NCBI GenBank assembly: GCA_902777325.1
Contig: CACYTH010000003.1
Location: 124,001-188,000 of the forward strand
From: an uncultured Coriobacteriaceae bacterium
GTDB taxonomy: Bacteria > Actinomycetota > Coriobacteriia > Coriobacteriales > Atopobiaceae
DNA: 64,000 nt
Reading direction: 5' to 3'
Each line of letters starts with the position of its first letter. Position 1 is the first letter of the stretch. The notes under the pieces were generated by a model. That model had not been told where the DNA came from, searched no databases, and saw nothing but the letters and a program-made list of their open reading frames with translations. Positions 53,366 through 61,442 of the stretch are shown here, in pieces. The position numbers and the translations under genes were made by a program.

Positions 53366-54208
53366 ATGATCAAGGCCATCCTGCTCGACATCGACGGCAC
53401 CCTCACCAACGACGAGAAGAAGATCACGCCGCGCACGGCAGAGGCCCTGAAGGTCGCTCAGGCCTCCGGCATCAAGCTGGTGCTGGCATCCGGTCGTGCC
53501 GACGTGGGCCTGCACGCCTTTGCCGACGTGCTCGACATGAAGGACAACGGCGGCGTTTTTGTGGCCTTCAACGGGGCAAAGTCCCTCAACTACGAGACTG
53601 GCGAGATCTACTTCGAGCAGGCCATGACCGTCGACCAGGGCAAGCGCGTGCTGGAGCACATGAAGAACTTCGAGGTCGCCTCCTGCATCGACTGCGGTCC
53701 CTACATGCTGACCAACGACGCCTACTTCACCATCGAGCGCGACGGGGCACCGTACCTCATCGTGGAGTACGAAGCCCACAACAACAGCTTCCTGGTGCGC
53801 GAGGAGGCAGACCTAGCCGCCACGGTCGACTGGGGCATCAACAAGATCCTCAACGCCGGGCAGCCGGAGTACCTGCAGGAGCATTGGCAGGAGATGCTCG
53901 CGCCGTTTGAGGGCGAGCTCAACGCCATGTTCACCGCGCCGTTCTACTACGAGTTCACGCCGCTGGGCGTGGACAAGAGCCGTGCCCTGCGCGAGACCTT
54001 TGCGGCGCTTGGGATCGACCAGTCCGAGATCATCGCCTTTGGTGACGCGCAGAACGACCGCACCATGCTCGAGTGGGCGGGCATCGGCGTCGCCATGGGC
54101 AACGCCGTGGACGAGGTCAAGGCCGTGGCCGACATCGTGACCCTCTCCAACAACGAGGATGGCATTGCGGTAACGCTCGAGGAGGTGCTCCCCGAGCTGT
54201 ACGCCTGA
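53366..54208 (+). CDS. HAD-family sugar phosphatase, Cof type
   Basis: A 280-residue haloacid-dehalogenase phosphatase of the Cof subfamily. LLDIDGTLTND is motif I with the nucleophile Asp, LASGRADVG motif II, and FGDAQNDRTMLEWAG motif IV, separated by the C2 cap domain from about residue 85 to 195. These enzymes dephosphorylate sugar phosphates, FMN or pyridoxal phosphate. GGAGGAGA precedes the ATG at 53366. It is divergent from the esterase gene and convergent with the sirtuin gene. Confidence 0.9.
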   Translation: MIKAILLDIDGTLTNDEKKITPRTAEALKVAQASGIKLVLASGRADVGLHAFADVLDMKDNGGVFVAFNGAKSLNYETGEIYFEQAMTVDQGKRVLEHMKNFEVASCIDCGPYMLTNDAYFTIERDGAPYLIVEYEAHNNSFLVREEADLAATVDWGINKILNAGQPEYLQEHWQEMLAPFEGELNAMFTAPFYYEFTPLGVDKSRALRETFAALGIDQSEIIAFGDAQNDRTMLEWAGIGVAMGNAVDEVKAVADIVTLSNNEDGIAVTLEEVLPELYA

Positions 54209-54232
54209 TGGTGATGAGGCTGAGACGAGCCC

Positions 54233-55123
54233 CTAGCCTCGCCTCAGCCCCCTGACCACAGACAGCACCTTTGCGGCATCACCGTCGATGAGCATCGTCC
54301 GGTCGGCAATCTGCGCTGGGGCAATCACCTCGCCGAGGTTTATCTGCACGTAGAAGCCCAGCGGGTTTTGGGCCACCACGCGCCAGAACGGGTACTTGAT
54401 GATGGCCGGCGTATTGGCTCCCACGCCCAGCTCCAGGTACACGACCTTCTTGTCGTCATGCTCCTCGCGCCAGCTGACGTAGCGCTCGCATGCGCGGTCC
54501 CATCCCTCGTCCTGCACGAAGGTGTCGTCCGCGCGCAGGTTCATGCTCATGGGCTCTCCGCAGCGCGGGCACCTCGGTATCAGCTCGCTGGGGATGCGCA
54601 GGTCGTGCTGTTGCTCGACCATGGCCTTTACAGCATCGTAGTTGTCGTAGGTCTTCTGGTGGCAGGGCTTCGAGCACTGGAACAGCCCGTAGTCGCCCTG
54701 CGTGTAGAACAGCCGCTCCTTGTCGAACCCTGCCCGCTGGAACTGGTGGTCGACGTTGGTGGTCAGCACGAAGTAGTCCTTGTCAGCCACGATGTCGAGC
54801 AGGTCTAGGTAGGGCTGGCCCACGGGGCAGTCGTAGCGGTTGTACCACACGTTGCGGCCCCAAAAGGCCCAGCGCTCCTCCGGCGTGGCATAGGGGTAGA
54901 ACCCGCCGGAGTACATGTCGGCAAAGTGGTAGCGGCGGCGAAAGTCGCCAAAGTAGCGCTCGAAGCGCTCGCCTGAGTAGGCAAAGTCTGGGCCGCAGGC
55001 GGTGGAGAGTCCGGCACCGGCTCCGATGAGCACACCGTCCGCCTCGTCGATGCGGCGGACCAGCTCCTTAACGCTCGACGAGAAGGTCCCGGTAGATTGC
55101 GTGATCCACTGGCTTGAAGACAT
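54233..55123 (-). CDS. Class M (macrodomain-linked) sirtuin
   Basis: A 296-residue Sir2-family protein of the class M type. GAGAGLSTACGPDF is the NAD-binding loop and TTNVDHQFQRAG the catalytic Asn segment. The expected His is replaced by Gln in FYTQGDYGLFQC, a mark of SirTM proteins, which ADP-ribosylate rather than deacetylate. Cys pairs CSKPCH and CPRCGE bind zinc. The GGAGG site is nine bases before the ATG at 55123, so the gene overlaps the macrodomain gene's 3' end by 56 bases and the two are translationally linked. In characterised SirTM operons the target is a lipoyl-carrier GcvH-L, absent here. Confidence 0.86.
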   Translation of the reverse strand: MSSSQWITQSTGTFSSSVKELVRRIDEADGVLIGAGAGLSTACGPDFAYSGERFERYFGDFRRRYHFADMYSGGFYPYATPEERWAFWGRNVWYNRYDCPVGQPYLDLLDIVADKDYFVLTTNVDHQFQRAGFDKERLFYTQGDYGLFQCSKPCHQKTYDNYDAVKAMVEQQHDLRIPSELIPRCPRCGEPMSMNLRADDTFVQDEGWDRACERYVSWREEHDDKKVVYLELGVGANTPAIIKYPFWRVVAQNPLGFYVQINLGEVIAPAQIADRTMLIDGDAAKVLSVVRGLRRG

Positions 55124-55865
55124 TGAACACCACCTCCATGGGCTTGTCTGACTGTTGCAGGTAGTCATGCACGGCGTCGATTGCGATGCGGGCCGCCTGG
55201 TCGTTGGGATAATGGAACTCTCCGGTGGAGATGCAGCAGAAGGCGAGCGAGCGCAGGTCGTTGCGCTCGGCAAGCTCCAGGCACGAGCGATAGCAGGAGA
55301 TGAGCGAGGCCTGGTCGCGCGGGGTCACCCGGTAGCCCACGATGGGTCCCACCGTGTGGAGCACGTGGGCGGCAGGCAGGTTGTAGCCCTCGGTGATCTT
55401 TGCCGTGCCCGCGCGCTCCTCGTGGCCCTGGATCGCCATCAGTCGCGCGCACGCCAGGCGGAGCTGCACGCCGGCAAAGGTGTGGATCGCGTTGTCGATG
55501 CAGCCGTGGTTTGGCGCAAAGCAGCCCAGCATCTGGCTGTTGGCAGCGTTCACGATGCCATCCACCGCGAGCGTGGTGATGTCTCCGCGCCACAGGTAGA
55601 TGTGCTCCTGCAGGGGCGTGAGGTCCTCCAGGCGCGTCACGCCCTTCTCGCGGGTGCGCTCCTTGAGGTAGGCGTCTTGCACGGCGAGAAAGTCGTCGCC
55701 AACCGGCTGCGGAGGTCGCACGTTGAGGAGCGCGCGGAGCAAGGCGCGCTGGTCGTCGGCGCTATCGGGGATGCGGACCTGCGCATACTGCTCGTGCTCG
55801 GCCAGCAGGGAGCGGATCAGCCAGAGCCTGCGTTCGTCCTGCGTGACGGGCAGATCGTCTCTCAC
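55068..55865 (-). CDS. Zinc-type macrodomain ADP-ribosyl hydrolase
   Basis: A 265-residue macrodomain protein. DGIVNAANSQMLGCFAPNHG holds the ADP-ribose-binding Asn and, at Cys115, His120 and Cys122, likely zinc ligands of the Zn-macro subgroup that removes ADP-ribose placed by SirTM. AHVLHTVGPIVG and FCCISTGEFHYPN are the usual later motifs. The start is set at GTG 55865, eight bases after GGAGG; an ATG at 55901 lacks a site. Operon with the class M sirtuin downstream. Together they form a write-and-erase pair. Confidence 0.86.
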   Translation of the reverse strand: MRDDLPVTQDERRLWLIRSLLAEHEQYAQVRIPDSADDQRALLRALLNVRPPQPVGDDFLAVQDAYLKERTREKGVTRLEDLTPLQEHIYLWRGDITTLAVDGIVNAANSQMLGCFAPNHGCIDNAIHTFAGVQLRLACARLMAIQGHEERAGTAKITEGYNLPAAHVLHTVGPIVGYRVTPRDQASLISCYRSCLELAERNDLRSLAFCCISTGEFHYPNDQAARIAIDAVHDYLQQSDKPMEVVFNVFKPVDHAIYRDLLVER

Positions 55866-55926
55866 GCGAACCACCTCCAGTCGTGTTAAGGTGTCTTGCA
55901 TCCCTATCGTACACGAGGAGAGACGC

Positions 55927-56952
55927 ATGCTTTCTTTTGTCAACGACTACTCCGAGGGTGCCCATCCTGCGGTGCTCGACGCCTTTGTGCGCACCAACCT
56001 CCAGCAGGAGCCTGGCTATGGCGATGACGCCTTCTGCGCCTCCGCGCGCGACAAGATCCGTGCCGCCTGCGCGGACCCGAGTGCGGACGTGTTCTTTCTG
56101 GCGGGCGGAACCCAGACCAACCAGGTGGTCATCGACACGATGCTCGCTCCCTACGAGGGTGTGGTGGCGTGCGAGACGGGCCATGTGAGCGTGCACGAGG
56201 CTGGTGCCATCGAGTACACCGGCCACAAGGTGCTCACCGTGCCGCAGCATGAGGGCAAGATGGACGCGGGCGAGCTCGATGCCTACGTGAGCACCTTCTT
56301 TGCGGACGAGAACCACGACCATATGGTCTTTCCAGGGCTGGTCTACATCTCGCATCCCACCGAGTATGGGACGCTCTACACCAAAGGCGAGCTCGAGGCC
56401 CTGCGCGCGACGTGCGATCATCACGGCCTCAAGCTCTACCTCGACGGCGCGCGGCTGGGCTATGGGCTGGTCGCTCCCGGCAACGACGTCACGCTTGCCG
56501 ACGTCGCACACCTGACCGACGCCTTCTACATCGGAGGGACCAAGGTGGGGGCGCTTATTGGCGAGGCCGTGGTCTTCCCGCGCCGCGGCATGCCCGCTCA
56601 CTTTGTGACCATGGTCAAGCAGCATGGCGCGCTTCTCGCCAAGGGCCGCGTGCTGGGCATTCAGTTTGACGTGCTCTTCACCGACGACCTCTACACGCGC
56701 ATCGCGCAAAACGCCATCGTCTGCGCGGACGCGCTGCGCAAGGCCTTCAAGGAGAAGGGCTACCGCTTCTTGGTGGAGAACACGACAAACCAGGTGCTGG
56801 TGGTGCTTGACAACGAGCGCTACGAGAGCCTGCGCAAGGTGGTGGCGACCAGCTATTGGGAGCGCGTCGACGACACGCATACCGCCGTGCGCTTTGCCAC
56901 CAGCTGGGCGACGCGCATGGAGGACGTGGAGGCGCTCGTGGGGCTGCTGTAG
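55927..56952 (+). CDS. Threonine-aldolase-like PLP enzyme
   Basis: A 341-residue fold-type I PLP enzyme of the beta-eliminating lyase group, close to low-specificity L-threonine aldolase. LAGGTQTNQVVIDT near residue 60 is the early cofactor segment, LYLDGARLGYG near residue 173 holds the Asp, and YIGGTKVGAL near residue 200 the Schiff-base Lys. It would split L-threonine into glycine and acetaldehyde or act on a similar beta-hydroxy amino acid. GAGGAGAGACGC precedes the ATG. It is divergent from the macrodomain gene with about 60 bases between starts. Confidence 0.88.
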   Translation: MLSFVNDYSEGAHPAVLDAFVRTNLQQEPGYGDDAFCASARDKIRAACADPSADVFFLAGGTQTNQVVIDTMLAPYEGVVACETGHVSVHEAGAIEYTGHKVLTVPQHEGKMDAGELDAYVSTFFADENHDHMVFPGLVYISHPTEYGTLYTKGELEALRATCDHHGLKLYLDGARLGYGLVAPGNDVTLADVAHLTDAFYIGGTKVGALIGEAVVFPRRGMPAHFVTMVKQHGALLAKGRVLGIQFDVLFTDDLYTRIAQNAIVCADALRKAFKEKGYRFLVENTTNQVLVVLDNERYESLRKVVATSYWERVDDTHTAVRFATSWATRMEDVEALVGLL

Positions 56953-57063
56953 GCTTTGTTTCCAGCTCTTTCCAAAAGGTGCCACTCATGTGATTGATAG
57001 GACTCTACCTGCGCAAATCCGATACCATGGCCATAGGTTACGGTACGTAATTGGTGGTGAAAC

Positions 57064-58437
57064 ATGGCAGATGACCGCAATCCCTACATGAGTGACATAC
57101 CCAGACGCCGCAGGGGAGCCCACTTTGCCCCGGAGGCCCAGCCGATGGTGCCCGCCGCGCCTCCTCGCAAGAGGCGCTCGCTCAAGCCGCTGCTTGCAGT
57201 GCTGCTCCTGGCCGCGCTCACGGCGGGAGGCTACCTTGGCTGGCAGCGCTTCGGAGACGCATTGATCGCCCGTCTGGGCATCGGCGGCAGGCGGGTGGAG
57301 GTGACCGTCAACGGCGAGATTGCCCACGTGCCCGAGGGCAGTACCGTCCAGGCGGTCTTCGAGGCCGTGAAGCCCGATGTTGCGGCAGGCAACCTCATGT
57401 CCGTGGGTGGCAACGTCCTAGAGGAGGGTGGCGGAGACCTGTTTGCCGCGACCCTCGACGGGCAGGACCTCAACTACGCGGAGGCGGGTACCACCACGGT
57501 GGCCAAGGGTGCCTCGATCACCTTTGCCGACGGCGCGGACGCGTGCGAGCAGTACACGAGCGAGACCGTCGTCACGACACAGCCAAAGCTGGTGCGCCAG
57601 GTCAAGGAGGGGACCGAGGAGACCAACCTCCAGCAGACCGGTACCGTGCAGTACATCTACCAGTGGGGCAAGGAGGGCACCAAGGAGGTGCGCACGGGTT
57701 CCGTCTCCGGGGAGACGGCCGACGGCACCGTCACCGAGGGTCAGGACTGCATCATCATGTGCCAGAACGTCCATCCCGATGACAACGAGAAGCTTGTAGC
57801 CCTCACCTTTGACGATGGCCCTGGCCTCTACACCGAGCGCTTCATGCAGATTCTCGATGACTACGACATCAAGGCCACCTTCAACCTCATCGGCGAGCAG
57901 GTGGAGGACTGCGCCGACATAGTGAGCCGCAACTGTGCCTCGGGCAACCAGATCTGCTCGCACTCGTGGAACCACCCCCTGTTGACGAACATCGGCCAGG
58001 AGGATCTCCTCGCCCAGCTGGACGACACCTTCGCCGTCATCAAGAGCGTCGGTGGCTACGACACCTCGACGATCCGCGCGCCGTACGGGGCCCTGAACAT
58101 CGACATGTGGCTCAAGTCGCAGGGCCACATGACTCTGTCGGTCTGCTGGTCGCACGATTCGCTTGACTGGGAGCAGCCAGGCGTGAACGCCATCGTGGCC
58201 AACTGCACGGGCGTCATGAGGCCCGGAAGCATCATCCTGATGCACGACGCTGGCGGCGAGCGCGAGCAGAGCCTGGAGGCACTCCCGCGCATCATCGAGG
58301 CATGGCAGAACGCCGGGTACCGCTTTGTGACGGTCGAGGAGCTGATGGCCTCTGACAGCAGCATCCCGGAGGAGTGCTGTGCGAACTACCGCACCATGCC
58401 CGAGGATGCGGTGTGGCCGACGGAGATCGCCTCGTAG
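57064..58437 (+). CDS. Membrane-anchored polysaccharide deacetylase
   Basis: A 457-residue protein with a cytoplasmic Arg-rich N-terminus, one membrane helix near residue 42-60, an extracellular spacer, and a NodB-type deacetylase domain from about residue 240. LTFDDGPGLYTE is motif 1, SHSWNHPLL motif 2 (HxxxH metal ligands), and RAPYGALN motif 3. It probably removes acetyl groups from peptidoglycan or a surface glycan and so affects lysozyme sensitivity. GGTGAAAC precedes the ATG weakly. Followed by a hairpin terminator. Confidence 0.92.
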   Translation: MADDRNPYMSDIPRRRRGAHFAPEAQPMVPAAPPRKRRSLKPLLAVLLLAALTAGGYLGWQRFGDALIARLGIGGRRVEVTVNGEIAHVPEGSTVQAVFEAVKPDVAAGNLMSVGGNVLEEGGGDLFAATLDGQDLNYAEAGTTTVAKGASITFADGADACEQYTSETVVTTQPKLVRQVKEGTEETNLQQTGTVQYIYQWGKEGTKEVRTGSVSGETADGTVTEGQDCIIMCQNVHPDDNEKLVALTFDDGPGLYTERFMQILDDYDIKATFNLIGEQVEDCADIVSRNCASGNQICSHSWNHPLLTNIGQEDLLAQLDDTFAVIKSVGGYDTSTIRAPYGALNIDMWLKSQGHMTLSVCWSHDSLDWEQPGVNAIVANCTGVMRPGSIILMHDAGGEREQSLEALPRIIEAWQNAGYRFVTVEELMASDSSIPEECCANYRTMPEDAVWPTEIAS

Positions 58438-58460
58438 CGGGTGCTTTTGCAGAGTACGGA

Positions 58461-58498
58461 CGAAGACGCCGCAAAGCCCGGGCTCTGCGGCGTCTTCG
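58461..58498. terminator. Bidirectional terminator between deacetylase and coiled-coil gene
   Basis: A perfect 13-bp stem (58461-58473 with 58486-58498) lies between convergent genes. The flanking T run is short. Confidence 0.75.
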
Positions 58499-58544
58499 CG
58501 TCTGGCTGTCGTTCTGGCGTTTCGGGTGGGTCGCGGTTGCTCCG

Positions 58545-60569
58545 CTAGCCGATGGCCGGCGTCTTGTAGACGAAGCGCACGGTACCGGTCTGGTCCTCGG
58601 CCTTGCCGGCAAAGGTGTCGTATCCGTCGGCGGCCTCGCGGAGGGCGTCAAGCTTGTCCGAGATGTCGCCCATTCCGTCATCGAGCTCGTTCAGGGCGTC
58701 AACCAGCTCGGAGATGCCCTCGTTGTCAAAGGTCTTGAGGCCGTCCGTCAGCTGACCCGAGCCGCTTGCTGCCGCCGAGAGGCCCGTGGAGAGGGCGTTG
58801 GCGCCGGTGGCGAGACCATCTGCGCCCTGGAGAAGCAGCGGGAGGTTCTCGGAGAGCGGGGCCACGCCCTTGGACAGCGCGCTGGCTCCTGCCGAGGCGC
58901 CGGAGACCTGCTGGGCAAAGGCATCGAGCTGTGCGCTTAGCGCCTTCGAGCCGTCGGCGACACCAGAGACGACGCCGGCTGCGCCGTCGGTTGCCCCCTT
59001 TGCGGCGGAGAGCTCCTTCAGCGCGGTGTCGGCGCCGCTCGTGACGCTGTCCACTCCCTTGGCATCGGTGTCCAGGCTGCCTGCATTGTCGTCGAGGGTG
59101 TGGGCAGCCTCACCAAGCGTCTTGACGTCAGCCTCGAGCGCGCTTGTGTCGACTGACAGGTCAACGTCCTCGAGGGCTGCCTCCGCCTCCGCGAGCTTTG
59201 CCTTGGCCTGCCTCTGCTCTTCGGTCAAGTCCTCCTCGGGGATACCCTCGAGGGCCCCAAGCGCCTCGCCGACGGCGTTGGCCGCTGCCTCGCTCTTTGT
59301 CTTGAGGTCCTGCGACGCTGACGCCACGGCGCTCTCGATGGCCGTCTCCGCATCGGCTGCCGCGTCGTGGGCCGCATGCGCCTGCTTGCCGGACTGCTCG
59401 ATGAGCTCCTTGTCCCGTGCGAGGTCGAGCTTGTCGACCTCGCCCTTGAGCACCTTGACGGAGGAGGTTGCGTTGTCGATGGAGTCGCTCGCGCTGCTCG
59501 CATAGCCGCTGGCGGTCCCTGCCGCCTCGGAGAGGTCGGCGGCGCCGCCGGAGAGCTGCGAGGCGTAGCCGCTTGCTGCGGAAAGCCCGTCAGAGAGATT
59601 GCCGAGGCCCTCCGTGAGCGCGCTGACGCCGCTTGGCAGCAGGCCCAGTGCCTCCCTAAGCGCGGTGACCCCATCGCCGAGCTGGCCGCTGCCGTCGGCG
59701 AGCTGCCCGAGGCCCTGGGTCAGCGTGTCGGATCCGTCGATGAGCGCACCCATGGCGTCCCTCAGCGCGTCCGTCCCCTCGTCGAGGTCGTCAAGCCCAA
59801 GGTCGAGGCCATCCGTGTCCAGGTCAGTGAAGAGCTCGGGGGTCACGATGGCATAGATGGGGTCCATCACGAGGTCGCTCACGTCCGCCTCGATCTCGAC
59901 GAACTCGGGAAGGTCGAGGTCGAGCTCGTCCTCGTTCAGGTCGAGGCTGTCCTTGAGACCGGGCATCGCATAGCCGATCACGGCCAGGCCGCCCTTGTCA
60001 TCGATGACGCGGCCGTTGCTGACCTCGACGTTCGAGAAGACGTCGCCGTCCAGCGTGGCTGCCGTGAGACAGACGAAGGGCGTCTTTACGGTGCCGTTTG
60101 CGGTCTGGCTGACAGAGCTGTTCTCAAACGCGATGTGGATCACCAGGTGCCCCGTGGCCCCGGCAAGCGTGCCCGGGTCGACCTGCTTGCCGTCTAGCGT
60201 GTAGGTGATGCTCATCTTGACGGGGGGCGTGGCCTCGCTCGTGCCCTCGTAGCTCACCGCGTCGCCGTTGGTGGTCCAGGTGAGGGCACCTTCCGAACCC
60301 TGGGCAAAGGTCTGCTTCTCGTCTTCCGCCGTGATGCCGGTGAGGGTGGAGCGGTCCGCAATCTGCTGGGCTCCGCCGTCGTTTGCGAGAAGGTCCTCCA
60401 CGCGAATGCTTGACACCTGGCCAGAGCCGTCAAGCTGCACGTGCACGGTCTCGGCCTTGTCCACCGAGGCGGCGGCAAGGGCAAGGGTGGGGGAGACCTG
60501 CGAGGTGGCGAGCACGACCGACACGAGAACGCCGCCGACGCGGCCCCAGGCGGAACGTGATTTGAACAT
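58545..60569 (-). CDS. Secreted coiled-coil protein with YhgE/Pip-like repeats
   Basis: A 674-residue protein with a signal peptide (residues 1-32, ending TLALAAASVDK). Residues 35-260 form a beta-rich domain; from about 260 to 640 repeats of the type LxxGxxxLxxG make a long helical, Ala/Ser/Gly-rich rod like the extracellular part of YhgE/Pip phage-infection proteins. Unlike those it has no membrane helices after the rod and ends at TGTVRFVYKTPAIG. It may be released, or held by partners at the surface. GGAGATAGGAGCGC precedes the ATG at 60569. Its function is unknown. Confidence 0.8.
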   Translation of the reverse strand: MFKSRSAWGRVGGVLVSVVLATSQVSPTLALAAASVDKAETVHVQLDGSGQVSSIRVEDLLANDGGAQQIADRSTLTGITAEDEKQTFAQGSEGALTWTTNGDAVSYEGTSEATPPVKMSITYTLDGKQVDPGTLAGATGHLVIHIAFENSSVSQTANGTVKTPFVCLTAATLDGDVFSNVEVSNGRVIDDKGGLAVIGYAMPGLKDSLDLNEDELDLDLPEFVEIEADVSDLVMDPIYAIVTPELFTDLDTDGLDLGLDDLDEGTDALRDAMGALIDGSDTLTQGLGQLADGSGQLGDGVTALREALGLLPSGVSALTEGLGNLSDGLSAASGYASQLSGGAADLSEAAGTASGYASSASDSIDNATSSVKVLKGEVDKLDLARDKELIEQSGKQAHAAHDAAADAETAIESAVASASQDLKTKSEAAANAVGEALGALEGIPEEDLTEEQRQAKAKLAEAEAALEDVDLSVDTSALEADVKTLGEAAHTLDDNAGSLDTDAKGVDSVTSGADTALKELSAAKGATDGAAGVVSGVADGSKALSAQLDAFAQQVSGASAGASALSKGVAPLSENLPLLLQGADGLATGANALSTGLSAAASGSGQLTDGLKTFDNEGISELVDALNELDDGMGDISDKLDALREAADGYDTFAGKAEDQTGTVRFVYKTPAIG

Positions 60570-60797
60570 GTGCGCTCCTATCTCCAGGCAATCGCGCAAA
60601 GTTTACCACATATAACTCTCGTCGCATGCAGGGCCCAAAAGGGGCACAATTCAGCTTGGTCCGCGGCACGAGGCACGCGTCGGCTTGGTGGGAGCGGATG
60701 GAATCGTTTGCCCGCTTGGCGCAAAGTCGCCGCGATTGGTGTCCCGCCATAGTGGCATGATTGAAGGCACGTTCTAAAGACACGGAGTCGAGGAGCC

Positions 60798-61391
60798 ATG
60801 CAGTCAACCTTCTTTGCCATCGTCTCGCGCATGAAGCACATCGATCGCTGGGCGCTTATGCGCAGCTCAAGGCCAGAAAACCTGAGCGAGCACTCGCTTG
60901 AGGTGGCCATGATCGCCCATGCGTTGGCCACCATCGGCAACGTGCGGTATGGGCGCTCGCTCGATGCCGGGCGCGCCTCGTTGGTGGGTCTCTATCACGA
61001 CGCGTCCGAGATCATCACCGGTGACATGCCTACCCCGGTCAAGTACCACGACAGCAGCATCCGCGATGCCTACAAGCAGGTGGAGCACGAGGCCGAGCAG
61101 ACGCTTCTCGCAAAGCTGCCCCAAGACCTGCGCCCCGCCTACGAGGAGCTCTTTTCCACGAACGGCTCAGAGGACGACGCCTACCTGCTCGCGCTGGTGA
61201 AGGCGGCCGACAAGATCTCGGCGCTCATCAAGTGCATAGACGAGGCACAGGCGGGCAATGCGGAGTTTCGCACTGCCGAGGCAAGCACGCGCGCCCGTGT
61301 GGAGGAGCTTGCCCAGACCATGCCCGAGGTGCGCGACTTTGTGGACGAGTTTCTCCCATCCTATGGCAGCACGCTTGACGAGCTGCTATAA
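60798..61391 (+). CDS. YfbR-like 5'-deoxynucleotidase (HD domain)
   Basis: A 197-residue HD-domain protein related to E. coli YfbR, which dephosphorylates deoxyribonucleoside 5'-monophosphates. SEHSLEVAMIAHAL near residue 30 and LYHDASEIITGDMPTPVKYH near residue 65 are the HD metal-binding motifs, and KAADKISALIKCIDEA near residue 135 holds the final Asp. GTCGAGGAGCC precedes the ATG. The GH2 gene follows after 51 bases and could be cotranscribed, though the functions differ. Confidence 0.88.
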   Translation: MQSTFFAIVSRMKHIDRWALMRSSRPENLSEHSLEVAMIAHALATIGNVRYGRSLDAGRASLVGLYHDASEIITGDMPTPVKYHDSSIRDAYKQVEHEAEQTLLAKLPQDLRPAYEELFSTNGSEDDAYLLALVKAADKISALIKCIDEAQAGNAEFRTAEASTRARVEELAQTMPEVRDFVDEFLPSYGSTLDELL

Positions 61392-61442
61392 CGCCCCGCG
61401 CAGCACGGGCGCACCCCGACCGACCCCACCGAAAGGACACCC

